Source: Thermicanus aegyptius DSM 12793
Lineage (GTDB): Bacteria; Bacillota; Bacilli; Thermicanales; Thermicanaceae
Length of the DNA stretch: 64,000 nucleotides
Reading direction: 5' to 3'
Assembly: GCF_000510645.1 (NCBI RefSeq)
Contig: NZ_KI783301.1
Coordinates: forward strand, 3,053,788 to 3,117,787
Positions 7,772 to 15,691 of this stretch are shown here, one piece after another. The stretch's first letter is position 1; every line of letters begins with the position of its first letter. The notes below the pieces were generated by a model. It saw only the letters and a list, made by a program, of their open reading frames with translations, was not told where the DNA came from and did no database searches. The translations under genes were made by a program, and so were the position numbers.

Positions 7772-8128
7772 GTGTATTACACGGTCCAACCCGGCGACAC
7801 CCTGTGGAGCATTGCCAATCGATTTGGCACCACGTATCAGTCGATTATGGAAGCGAACAACTTGACTTCGCCCAATTTACAGGTAGGACAGCGTCTCTTC
7901 ATTCCCACGCCAACCCCTCATATGCCGACGCCAATCTATCCCCATTTTCCACCCCATCCTCCCATGCCACCATATCCCATGCCTGACGGTATGCCCGGGC
8001 GTCATCTGATGGAACGGGTAGACCGCCTGGAGAGGAGAGTAGCCCAATTAGACCAGCGTCTGGACCGTCTGGAAAGAAGGGTGGATCGGCTGGAGCAACA
8101 TCTGCCTGCTCCAAGATCGGAATCGTAG
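7772..8128 (+). CDS. LysM protein with proline-rich linker and coiled coil
   Basis: Begins at GTG 7772 with AAAAGGAGGG upstream. Residues 2-45 are one LysM motif (YTVQPGDTLWSIANRFG ... LQVGQRLFIP), which binds peptidoglycan or chitin-like glycans. A proline/methionine-rich stretch (46-75) follows, then a heptad coiled coil (about 80-113) built from repeats of the form VDRLERRV / LDQRLDRLE. No signal peptide is present, as in several spore coat and cortex LysM proteins (SafA-like arrangement), so a spore role is a reasonable guess rather than shown. Stands alone between two terminators. Confidence 0.75.
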   Translation: MYYTVQPGDTLWSIANRFGTTYQSIMEANNLTSPNLQVGQRLFIPTPTPHMPTPIYPHFPPHPPMPPYPMPDGMPGRHLMERVDRLERRVAQLDQRLDRLERRVDRLEQHLPAPRSES

Positions 8129-8174
8129 AAGACCGGACCCATTGTGATTTTCCCATCCGATCTCTCTCTTCATG

Positions 8175-8205
8175 AAAAAACCTGGAGATATGCCGGGTTT
8201 TTTCT
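8175..8205 (+). terminator. Terminator of the LysM gene
   Basis: AAAAAACCTGG (8175-8185) pairs with CCGGGTTTTTT (8193-8203) with one G-U pair; T run on the plus strand, and on the minus strand too. Confidence 0.75.
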
Positions 8206-8285
8206 TTGGTATCCATTAAACACTCTTCCTTTTCCCCTTGCTCTTTCCTAAAATAGAACTATACCTTTTCGCAGGAGGCAATCCA

Positions 8286-9446
8286 TTGGAAGAGAAGTTA
8301 AATCCCCGTGTCCGGGAAATCCAAATCTCAGGCATCCGCAAGTTTTTTAACCGATTATCCCAATATCCCGATGCCATCTCCTTAACATTGGGACAACCCG
8401 ACTTTCCCACGCCGGAACATGTGAAAGAGGCAGGGGTCCTGGCTATCCGGGAGAACCATACCACCTATACCCCGAATGCCGGGATTCTGCCCCTCCGCCA
8501 AGCCATCTCTCGTTTCCTTCACGCCCGCTATGGACTTTCCTATGATCCGGAAGGCGAGATCATCGTCACGAACGGGGCGAGCGAAGCCATCGACATCACC
8601 CTCCGCACCCTTCTCACCGAAGGAGATGAGGTGGTTCTCCCCGGCCCCATCTATCCCGGCTATGAACCCCTCATATTCCTGGCCGGGGCTCGTCCCATTT
8701 ACCTTGATACGCGGAATCATCACTTCTTGATGACGGCGGAAACTTTAGAACCTCTCCTTACGGAGCGGACGAAATTGGTACTCCTTCCTTATCCGTCCAA
8801 CCCGACCGGAAGAGTTCTGCCTGGCGGCGAATTGAAAAAAATTGCTGACCTTTTGGAGGATCGGGAGATTTTTCTCCTCTCCGATGAAATTTATAGTGAA
8901 TTAATCTATGAGGGAACGCACCGCTCCATCGCCTCTTTTCCAGGCATGCGAAAGAAGACGATTTTAATCAACGGATTGTCCAAATCCCACTCCATGACCG
9001 GATGGCGCATCGGATACACCGCCGCACCTGAAGAGATAAGCCGCCATCTGCTTAAAGTACACCAATACAACGCCACCTGCGCCTCTTCCATCAGCCAATA
9101 CGCCGCCTTGGAAGCCCTGGAGAACGGGCTCGGAGATCCTGAGGGAATGCGGGAGGAATACCGGAAACGAAGAGATTTTGTGTGGGAAGAATTGAACGGC
9201 ATGGGCCTTCCCGTGACCAAACCAGAAGGCGCCTTTTATCTTTTTCCCTCGATCCGTTCCTTTTCCCTTACTTCATGGGAATTCGCAGAAAAACTGCTGG
9301 AGAAAGAACAAGTGGCCGTCGTCCCGGGAAGTGCCTTCTCCCCGTACGGAGAAGGGTATGTCCGGATTTCCTATGCTGCAAGCATGGATCACTTGAAGGA
9401 AGGAATGAAGAGGCTTAGGCGATTTGTCAAAACCTTAACATCATGA
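8286..9446 (+). CDS. patA: Aminotransferase A (class I/II, PLP enzyme)
   Basis: Aspartate-family aminotransferase of 386 residues; closely follows B. subtilis PatA along its whole length as recalled (NPRVREIQISGIRKF, YTPNAGILPLRQA, NGLSKSHSMTGWRIGY, LKVHQYNATCASSISQ). PLP is bound by Lys233 in NGLSKSHSM with Asp200 in LLSDEIYSEL. The start is TTG 8286, preceded by AGGAGG at 8273-8278 with 7-base spacing; this matches the family N-terminus better than an upstream ATG. Its substrate in the cell is uncertain. Convergent with the next gene. Confidence 0.9.
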   Translation: MEEKLNPRVREIQISGIRKFFNRLSQYPDAISLTLGQPDFPTPEHVKEAGVLAIRENHTTYTPNAGILPLRQAISRFLHARYGLSYDPEGEIIVTNGASEAIDITLRTLLTEGDEVVLPGPIYPGYEPLIFLAGARPIYLDTRNHHFLMTAETLEPLLTERTKLVLLPYPSNPTGRVLPGGELKKIADLLEDREIFLLSDEIYSELIYEGTHRSIASFPGMRKKTILINGLSKSHSMTGWRIGYTAAPEEISRHLLKVHQYNATCASSISQYAALEALENGLGDPEGMREEYRKRRDFVWEELNGMGLPVTKPEGAFYLFPSIRSFSLTSWEFAEKLLEKEQVAVVPGSAFSPYGEGYVRISYAASMDHLKEGMKRLRRFVKTLTS

Positions 9447-9459
9447 AAGAACCTCCCCC

Positions 9460-10056
9460 TCATTCCTCCCCGTCGAAAATCCACTCATCCTCCCGTTCTC
9501 CCTCCTTATCGAGGATCATGGTAAAAATGCCTTTTACATAATGGCTTGAGTAGTGTTTTGTGCTTACAGGATAGGGTAAACGGATGGAACGGTTCACCTC
9601 ATGATGAGGAAATTCGGAGTGGACGAGGCGGCTCTCCTGCTGCGGTTTTAAACTGGGAAACTTTACTTTAACGAGCAGGGTTGTCGGATCCTTGAGGGTA
9701 AACTGAACATCCTGCTCGCTTTTCAGTCCAGGAAGAAAAGCTTGTAGATAAAATTTGTCTCTCGATTCCCAAAGTTGAACGGGGAAACTCTCCTTCAAGT
9801 TGGTCCTGATCTCTTCGGTAAAAGGGGCTCCCTGTACCGTCTCTCCTGTCATGGACCGGAGTTGGTCCAGCATCTTCCCCAATTGATCCATGTCCATTCC
9901 GGGAAAAGGAAATGAGAAAGGCGATGAAAAGCTATTCATGCGAGATCGCTGAAGATCAGTGATAGCACCCCAAAAGTCCCCGTTCATCATTCTCTGTAAT
10001 TGGGCGAATAGTTCGTTCAGATGATTCTGGTCAAAAAAAGAATTCTTCTCCCCCAT
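9460..10056 (-). CDS. Hsp20/alpha-crystallin-like protein, possibly spore-associated
   Basis: The C-terminal part (about 90-190) has the pattern of an alpha-crystallin domain: LWESRDKFYLQAFLPGLKSE, then beta segments LLVKVKF and NRSIRLPYPVS and a closing GIFTMILDKEG. The first 85 residues are Met/Phe/Gln-rich and not conserved. Proteins of this layout in Bacillales include the spore coat and germination proteins CotM, CotP and GerT as well as ordinary small heat-shock proteins. GGGGGG precedes the ATG. Convergent with patA with 13 bases between stops. Confidence 0.65.
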   Translation of the reverse strand: MGEKNSFFDQNHLNELFAQLQRMMNGDFWGAITDLQRSRMNSFSSPFSFPFPGMDMDQLGKMLDQLRSMTGETVQGAPFTEEIRTNLKESFPVQLWESRDKFYLQAFLPGLKSEQDVQFTLKDPTTLLVKVKFPSLKPQQESRLVHSEFPHHEVNRSIRLPYPVSTKHYSSHYVKGIFTMILDKEGEREDEWIFDGEE

Positions 10057-10295
10057 GGGAATCCCCCCTTGTATTGTCCACCTAAGGTTTTCCCCTTTGA
10101 ACTTTCCTTTTTCCCTTTACCGGAATGTATACTCTATCCTATTCACTCCGTTTCCCTTCGTTCCAAAAGAGGTCCCGTACAAGCCCCCCCATTTTCCGGG
10201 AGCCCATTTCGTATTGGGTAAACAGCCCGTTCGAAACGAGAAAGCACATCATACGATATAGGAGGCGAATGGATATAAATGATGGGGGTTTTGCG

Positions 10296-11546
10296 ATGAT
10301 CTTACAAAACCAAGAAGTGATCCACGTATTGCTGGCCGCTTCGATTTTGTTAGCTTTTGCCCGCCTTTTCGGTTGGATTATGGAGAAGCTGGGGTCCCCC
10401 CGGGTGATCGGAGAAATAGGCGCAGGAATCCTCCTCGGCCCAACCCTCCTGGAGTGGCTTCTTCCTGATCTATGGCGATTTATCTTCACAGGTGTATTGG
10501 AGGAAGATCTTCTCCTCTCTGTCCTCTATTGGTTGGGATTTTCCTTGCTCATGTTTATCTCCGGCGTTGAACTCAAATTGGAATGGAAAAAGGAATACAG
10601 CCGATTAACGGCGACCCTTGTCCTGCTCACGACGACAATCCCTTTTCTAACCGGGATTATATTTACAGATCTCTTCCATTGGGAGGTCTTTTTTGGAGAA
10701 GCCAAGAACCCATTGGCGTTCTCTCTGGTCATGGGAATCGCTTTCGCCGTCATCTCCATACCCGTCATCTCAAAAATTTTCTTTGATCTGGGAATATCCC
10801 ACACCTCATTTGCCCAGATTAATTTAACCATCGCCGGAATACATGACCTTTTCTTATGGGTGATCCTTGCCTTTGCTACGGCACTGGTTCATGAGGGCTA
10901 TGGATCTTACTCCCTCCTTACCCCCCTCATTACCACAACAGGGTTTATCCTTAGTTTTGCCTGGTTTCTCCCCAACCTAATTTCACGATTCAGATGGTCG
11001 TTGGCTTCGGAGGAGAACAGCCTCTCTTCGACCATGATCCTTCTTTGGGTTTCCGTGAGCCTGGCCGGTTTATTGAGCATTGATATGATGTTTGGCGCTT
11101 TGGCCGCCGGTTTATTCGTGCGAAGAGTGGAAAACGCATCGGTTAAAACCGGAAAAATGGTGGAATTGTTAAAGAAGGTCTCCTTGTCCAGTTTCATTCC
11201 CCTTTATTTTTCACTGGTGGGATTCCAGCTTGACCTACTTCACCATTTTCCTCTCTTCTCCTTTCTCCTGATCCTCTTTCTAGCCACCCTCATTCAAGGC
11301 TCGCTGGTTTGGCTGGGAGCGAAATGGATGGGGCAGACCCCTCTTACTTCCCTCAATTTTGCAGCTGCCTTAAATGCCCGGGGAGGGCCAGGAATCGTGC
11401 TGGCCACGGTAGCGTACCAGGCGAAAATTATTAACCAGGATCTTTTCGCCATCTTTGTGATGCTCTCCCTCGTAACCTCCTGGATTGCGGGAACATGGCT
11501 TCGTTACGCCCTTCACCGGAAATGGTCCTTGATGAAGGAAGAATAG
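10296..11546 (+). CDS. CPA2-family cation:proton antiporter
   Basis: Membrane protein of 416 residues with about 11-13 hydrophobic segments. CPA2 hallmarks: GSPRVIGEIGAGILLGP near the N-terminus, VISIPVISKIFFDLG, and the conserved NARGGPGIVLATVAYQA near the C-terminus. Exchanges protons for a monovalent cation in this family; the ion is not known here. ATG 10296 is chosen because MILQNQEVIHVLLAAS aligns with the start of the second antiporter at 12432; an ATG at 10269 directly after GGAGG is a possible alternative. No cytoplasmic regulatory domain is attached, unlike its downstream paralogue. Confidence 0.85.
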   Translation: MILQNQEVIHVLLAASILLAFARLFGWIMEKLGSPRVIGEIGAGILLGPTLLEWLLPDLWRFIFTGVLEEDLLLSVLYWLGFSLLMFISGVELKLEWKKEYSRLTATLVLLTTTIPFLTGIIFTDLFHWEVFFGEAKNPLAFSLVMGIAFAVISIPVISKIFFDLGISHTSFAQINLTIAGIHDLFLWVILAFATALVHEGYGSYSLLTPLITTTGFILSFAWFLPNLISRFRWSLASEENSLSSTMILLWVSVSLAGLLSIDMMFGALAAGLFVRRVENASVKTGKMVELLKKVSLSSFIPLYFSLVGFQLDLLHHFPLFSFLLILFLATLIQGSLVWLGAKWMGQTPLTSLNFAAALNARGGPGIVLATVAYQAKIINQDLFAIFVMLSLVTSWIAGTWLRYALHRKWSLMKEE

Positions 11547-11580
11547 ATAAAGCCCTGTACAGTTGAACAGGGCTTTATCT
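11545..11580. terminator. Bidirectional terminator between antiporter 1 and the repeat protein
   Basis: Perfect 14-bp stem AGATAAAGCCCTGT (11545-11558) / ACAGGGCTTTATCT (11567-11580), loop of 8. Both strands carry only short T stretches, so termination may rely on the stem; it separates two convergent genes. Confidence 0.6.
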
Positions 11581-11588
11581 CCTTGCTC

Positions 11589-12242
11589 TTAATCCCGATC
11601 CCATCGATCATCATCCCGTTCCCATCGATCGTCTCGCTCCCATCGATCGTCTCGCTCCCATCGATCGTCGTCCCGCTCCCATCGGTCATCGTCCCGTCGC
11701 CACTTTTCCTTGCTTCTCTTCTCTCCTTTTTCCCATTCCTTTTTCTTAGGGTGGTCTTTATCCCCTCCTTTCTTATCCTGGGTTCCGAACTTTACATTCC
11801 CACTCTCCGTTCGGTCCCTATGGATGTTCTCTTTATTCTCCAATTTCCACGATCCAACATCTCCTTCTGTCCAACGATCATCCTCATCCCATTCGTCATC
11901 ATCATTGCACCACATATAATGATGGTTCTTAACCCGGGCGATATACTCTTTAAGCATCCGGAGATGCCTCTCCTTCTGTCCTTTTTCCATCGCCCCAAAT
12001 TCTACATAGGACTGAAAGAGCCTCTCATAATCCTGATAGAGCTGCTCATAGGCTTTATCCAATACTTTTTTTTGGGCTTCGGAATATTCCACTTTCTTGA
12101 CGCAATCATCATCAAATGCGCGCCCGACCGAGGTAGGCGCAGGGGAAAGGTCTACGTTCATAGTCGATGGGGCACTTTTCGCCTCAGCAGCCACCGTTAA
12201 ACTGAGCAAAAGAGCCATGATGAGGGATAATCTCTTCTTCAC
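11589..12242 (-). CDS. Secreted protein with Arg-Asp-Trp repeats, DUF2680-like N-terminal half
   Basis: Start GTG 12242 (AAGGAG 8 bases upstream) gives MKKRLSLIMALLLSLTVAAEAKS, a clear signal peptide. Residues about 40-105 contain SEAQKKVLDKAYEQLYQDYE and YVEFGAMEKGQKERHLRML, which resemble the helical DUF2680 (YckD-like) exported proteins. The C-terminal third is highly charged and ends in about five copies of RDDDRWE or RDDRWE. The repeats are also repeats at DNA level. Sits opposite in direction between two antiporter genes. Function unknown. Confidence 0.6.
   Translation of the reverse strand: MKKRLSLIMALLLSLTVAAEAKSAPSTMNVDLSPAPTSVGRAFDDDCVKKVEYSEAQKKVLDKAYEQLYQDYERLFQSYVEFGAMEKGQKERHLRMLKEYIARVKNHHYMWCNDDDEWDEDDRWTEGDVGSWKLENKENIHRDRTESGNVKFGTQDKKGGDKDHPKKKEWEKGEKRSKEKWRRDDDRWERDDDRWERDDRWERDDRWERDDDRWDRD
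11596..11702 (-). repeat. In-frame tandem repeat, 18-21 bp units
   Basis: About five units built on CGATCGTCTCGCTCCCAT (plus strand), of 18 or 21 bp, coding RDDRWE / RDDDRWE. Unit length is a multiple of three, so copy-number change keeps the frame. Confidence 0.85.
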
Positions 12243-12431
12243 ACCTATCACTCCTTGTTCATACTCTTTTTTAGGCAGTTTTTAGTATCACCCCAACGTA
12301 AAGACCTATCCCAACTGGAAAAAATACCTATTCTCGCCCGAAAACGACCGGCTATAGTCCCTTAACCATACAACATGAGCAAACAACTCATAGGATAATA
12401 CACATACTTCGTCTGAAAGAGGTGCTTGTAC

Positions 12432-14078
12432 GTGTCATTAACCAGCACGGAAGTGGTTCATCTTCTCCTGGCCGCTTCGACTCTCCTTCTTTGTGCTCGC
12501 CTATTCGGGATGTGGATGGAGAAAATCGGTTCTCCTAGGGTCGTGGGGGAGATCGGGGCAGGAATCCTCCTAGGGCCTTCTTTCTTCGGGATGGTGGCCC
12601 CGGATTTATGGCAATGGCTTTTTGCAGGGATTAAAGGAGAGGATCAGCTTCTTTCTGTCCTCTACTGGCTCGGCTTTGCTCTTCTCCTTTTTGTAACGGG
12701 GTACGATATGCAATTCCGTTTCTATAGAGGGGAAGGAAAACTGATCACCACCTTGTTACTCGCAACGACGATCCTTCCCTTTTCCATCGGTTTTTTTTAT
12801 AGCGACCTTTTCCCTTGGCGTCATTATATGGGGGCTTCCGGAAACGAACTTTCTTTTTCCTTGGTCATGGGAATCATCTTTTCCCTCACTTCCATCCCCG
12901 TGATTTCCAAGATATTTCTTGATCTGCACATCTCACACACCTCATTTGCGAAAATCATTTTAATTATTGCAGGATTTCATGATTTAATCTTGTGGGGGAT
13001 TTTATCGGTCGCTTTGAGCGTTTCTCTGGGAACCACTCTTTTCGTTCCTTCGCTGTACGCCTATTTCGTCCCCATCCTTCTTCTCATCCTGCTCATTGGG
13101 GTTATTCTGTGGAGAAATGGAAGCTCAAAATTTCCCCGGTTTCCCATCGCCATCCACGAAGAAGGAGCGATCGCATTCTCCCTTGTTTTTTTATGGTTTT
13201 TCTCCAGCATGATCAGTTCCCTAGGGATGGATATCCTCCTTGGCGCATTGATCACGGGGATCTTGATGCGCACCATCGTCGATGCGAAACAATTCACCTT
13301 AGGGAAAAGCTTGCATGCCATCTCGATGTCCATCTTCGTTCCGATCTATTTTGCATTGGTGGGTTTCCAGATTGACTTACGTCATCCGTTTCCCCTTCTT
13401 GATTTTCTACTCCTCTTTATCTCTGCTACGATTTTACAAATCCTCCTAGCATGGTTCGGAGCCCGTTTCAACGGGCAATCTCCCAGGAGTGCCCTGAATT
13501 TCGCGGCAGCCTTAAATGCGAGAGGCGGTCCTGGAATCATCGTGGCATCCGTCGCCTACCAGGCAGAAGTGATTAACGGTGATCTTTTCACGATGTTTAT
13601 CTTTCTCTCCGTCCTTACTTCCTGGATGGCAGGCGCCTGGTTAAAAAGGGTGATGAAAAAAAAGGAGCCGCTCATGAATGAGCTGAAGACCGAAAAAAAA
13701 TTCCCTTCCCCCTTTTATTATCAAAAAACGGAACGTCCCCTGAAACAATTGGCGATTTATCTTTATGAACAGGACCGTCATCGATCGGAACCCCTCCATC
13801 ATCTCATTTTGCAAAACGCCCGGGAACACAACATGCTGGGGGTTACGGTCTTTCGAGGCATTGCAGGGTTTGGAAAAAGCAAACGCATTCAATCGATTCT
13901 GAAATTTGAAGCACTCCATTATCTTCCTGTGATGATTCACATCATCGATACGGAAGAGAAAATTAACTCTTTTCTTCCCAAAGTAGAGACACTCCTCCGG
14001 GAATACGGGAGCGTTGGAGGGGTTTTCACCCTCTCTTCTGTGGAAGCTACGTTCTTTCATCCGGAAAGATGGGAATAA
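12432..14078 (+). CDS. CPA2 cation:proton antiporter fused to a DUF190-like domain
   Basis: Residues 1-405 are a paralogue of the antiporter at 10296: GSPRVVGEIGAGILLGP, SIPVISKIFLDLH, NARGGPGIIVASVAYQA. After the last membrane segment a linker leads to a cytoplasmic domain (about 425-548) with QLAIYLYEQDRHR, LHHLILQNAREHNMLGVTVF, RGIAGFGK and LPVMIHIIDTEEKI: this matches the PII-like DUF190 domain as recalled. DUF190 proteins often lie beside crcB; here crcB is the next gene. Start GTG 12432 has AAAGAGGTG 7 bases upstream. The domain probably senses a ligand and gates transport, which is inference. Confidence 0.82.
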   Translation: MSLTSTEVVHLLLAASTLLLCARLFGMWMEKIGSPRVVGEIGAGILLGPSFFGMVAPDLWQWLFAGIKGEDQLLSVLYWLGFALLLFVTGYDMQFRFYRGEGKLITTLLLATTILPFSIGFFYSDLFPWRHYMGASGNELSFSLVMGIIFSLTSIPVISKIFLDLHISHTSFAKIILIIAGFHDLILWGILSVALSVSLGTTLFVPSLYAYFVPILLLILLIGVILWRNGSSKFPRFPIAIHEEGAIAFSLVFLWFFSSMISSLGMDILLGALITGILMRTIVDAKQFTLGKSLHAISMSIFVPIYFALVGFQIDLRHPFPLLDFLLLFISATILQILLAWFGARFNGQSPRSALNFAAALNARGGPGIIVASVAYQAEVINGDLFTMFIFLSVLTSWMAGAWLKRVMKKKEPLMNELKTEKKFPSPFYYQKTERPLKQLAIYLYEQDRHRSEPLHHLILQNAREHNMLGVTVFRGIAGFGKSKRIQSILKFEALHYLPVMIHIIDTEEKINSFLPKVETLLREYGSVGGVFTLSSVEATFFHPERWE

Positions 14079-14191
14079 ACCCCTCGCTTCTTTATTCTTT
14101 TTTGGCTCATTTCACGAATAAAGGAAAATAAGATATAATTGGGGGTAGGTTTTTGTCCGGAGTCTTCCGGTGAAATGAAGGAGCGATATGA

Positions 14192-14581
14192 GTGGAAAAA
14201 TTACAGTTTTTAATCGCCGTTGCGACAGGGGGGGCTTTAGGGGCAATCGCTCGGTACTTGGTCACGCTTTTTATCGGGGATCGAATCGGAGGGGTTTTCC
14301 CATGGGGCACATGGGTGGTTAATCTGGTGGGCTCTCTTTTGATTGGCTTTATCTTTACCCTGAGCGTGGAGACCACAGCCCTTTCGACGAACCTGCGGCT
14401 CTTTCTTATCACCGGCTTTTTAGGCGGCTTTACCACCTTTTCCTCTTTCGCGAACGAAAGCCTTCTTCTGTTCCGCCAAGGGTTTAATACCATGGCTCTT
14501 CTGTATATGGTAAGCACCAATTTTCTGGGCATTCTCTTCGTCATCCTAGGCTCCGCCTTGGCCCATTGGTTCATCCGATAG
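14192..14581 (+). CDS. crcB: Fluoride ion channel CrcB/Fluc
   Basis: Dual-topology fluoride channel, 129 residues, four membrane segments. Family motifs: GGALGAIARYL, GTWVVNLVGS (the Asn that lines the pore), and TGFLGGFTTFSSFANES with the Phe box and the Thr/Ser-rich sodium-site loop. Start GTG 14192, with AAGGAG 8 bases before; an overlapping ATG three bases upstream is out of frame. Only one crcB copy is seen, so it would be a homodimer. No fluoride riboswitch could be recognised upstream. Confidence 0.93.
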   Translation: MEKLQFLIAVATGGALGAIARYLVTLFIGDRIGGVFPWGTWVVNLVGSLLIGFIFTLSVETTALSTNLRLFLITGFLGGFTTFSSFANESLLLFRQGFNTMALLYMVSTNFLGILFVILGSALAHWFIR

Positions 14582-14663
14582 CTAAACCACTACGGTCTTT
14601 CTGTGGCCGCCTCTTTCTCCACACCCGTTACATTGCATCTGCGCTACTTATTTACAAGGTTTA

Positions 14664-14677
14664 TGGAGTCGAGGGGA
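14664..14677 (+). repeat. Att-like copy of the ssrA 3' end
   Basis: TGGAGTCGAGGGGA matches TGGAGGCGAGGGGA at 15695-15708 (3' end of ssrA, plus strand) in 13 of 14 positions, same orientation. Its right end touches the stop codon of the toxin gene. Candidate remnant attachment site. Confidence 0.4.
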
Positions 14678-15136
14678 TTATCTAATTCTTTGATCCGACA
14701 TGTTCATGAAGTTAATTCGACGATGAATTCCCTTAGTGGTAGAATCAGATGCCGTGCTGGTCTGCTGAAGCATCCCAAAGAAGCAGTTCGATCGGCTTAC
14801 TGCGCGCGGTTGCGGTGAGGTAGGGTGGCAACGAATCAAATAAATTTGGAGTAAAAACTGTTTAGAATTGGAATCTACAATACTTTGGGATAAGGTATAA
14901 ATTTTATCTACCCTTATGCAGGAATCCACCTTTAAGGTTCCCTCATCAAGTTCGCTACCGGTTAACATCACAATATAATCTTTTGCTGCTAAGTTCGAAG
15001 TAATAGCCGCAACCACTATATCCGCTGTTCTGATGTTATAATCATCATTAGATAAAACAAGAACAGGGCGTTTTTTATTCGAAGTCAAATCACTGAAAGG
15101 AATAGGAACTAATAAAATATCGCCCTGTTTATACAT
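14678..15136 (-). CDS. MazF/PemK-family toxin with unusual C-terminal tail
   Basis: Type II toxin, a probable mRNA endonuclease. Residues 1-90 fit the family: MYKQGDILLVPIPFSD, KRPVLVLSNDDYN, IVVAAITSN, CIRVDKIYTLSQSI. The start ATG 15136 overlaps the antitoxin stop by 8 bases (ATGTATAA). Beyond about residue 93 the usual KKIG/L-rich ending is missing and is replaced by a Cys/Ser/Arg-rich tail that looks like a chance frame (SRSNCFFGMLQQ); base composition changes there too. The protein may be a truncated toxin extended into foreign DNA. Confidence 0.7.
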   Translation of the reverse strand: MYKQGDILLVPIPFSDLTSNKKRPVLVLSNDDYNIRTADIVVAAITSNLAAKDYIVMLTGSELDEGTLKVDSCIRVDKIYTLSQSIVDSNSKQFLLQIYLIRCHPTSPQPRAVSRSNCFFGMLQQTSTASDSTTKGIHRRINFMNMSDQRIR

Positions 15137-15326
15137 TATTCCAAACCTCGTCATCAATATCATTGTCCCAAAAATCTATGCCGCTCTCACCGGCAGACAA
15201 TAAATCCTTGAATACCTGATTATTCTGCTTATTTTTTAAAAATAAAATATAATCAATAACTTCTCGTACTTGATTTTCTGGAATTTCATCAATTAATTTT
15301 AATAAAATGCTCTTACCTGCATTCAT
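15129..15326 (-). CDS. Antitoxin of the MazF-like pair, 65 aa
   Basis: Starts MNAGKSILLKLIDEIPENQV with GAGGTG upstream at ATG 15326. The pattern ENQVREVIDYILFLK followed by an acidic C-terminal half (ESGIDFWDNDIDDEVW) is typical of DUF2281-like antitoxins, whose acidic tail blocks the toxin. An ATG 30 bases upstream (at 15356) lacks a ribosome-binding site. Translationally coupled to the toxin through an 8-base overlap. AT-rich compared with the backbone. Confidence 0.68.
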   Translation of the reverse strand: MNAGKSILLKLIDEIPENQVREVIDYILFLKNKQNNQVFKDLLSAGESGIDFWDNDIDDEVWNNV

Positions 15327-15424
15327 TAATTTCACCTCAAAATTATTATACCACAATGACTCACCAAAATTTACAACTGAACTTTCGAGGATACTGTCAA
15401 AAAAGTTGGTATAAAGAAACTTAG

Positions 15425-15660
15425 GTTCCTCATTCGCTCAAGATTCTTTTCGATAGCGGCTGTGCTTCCAAGATATTAACAGAAGATTTAGGGAATATCG
15501 AAAAAGAAAAAACGGAGCTGGAGCCCCGCCTCCATGAATGATAAACGTACAACCTTAGAACGATAAGTGACGAGAAAACGCTTATCGAGATTTTTCTGCA
15601 GTTCCGCCAGTTTGTGGAAAACAAAAAAAGTACCCCATTTATGAAGAGCCCATTAAAGTG
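15425..15660 (+). pseudogene. Remnant of a serine-recombinase C-terminal region
   Basis: Two pieces in different frames on the plus strand: one at about 15431-15541 reads LTEDLGNIEKEKTELEPRL, the other at about 15554-15657 reads SDEKTLIEIFLQFRQFVENK. Together they resemble the coiled-coil and end segments of large serine recombinases (pattern of the form L..I..E...LE..L then FR.F.E). Stops and a frame change make it non-functional. It lies directly next to the 3' end of ssrA, a common integration site. Identification is from pattern only. Confidence 0.38.
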
Positions 15661-15691
15661 ATCTGCAAACTGCACATAATGTAGCTTCATT

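Noticed and set aside
11596-11702. CRISPR-like array
   Set aside because: Units are adjacent without spacers and are in frame with a protein.
14100-14191. Fluoride riboswitch before crcB
   Set aside because: The leader has a TCCGG/CCGGT hairpin but not the conserved fluoride-motif sequence.
15430-15690. Minus-strand open frame of 86 residues next to ssrA
   Set aside because: Composition is random-looking and it runs opposite to the recombinase-like remnant; no ribosome-binding site.
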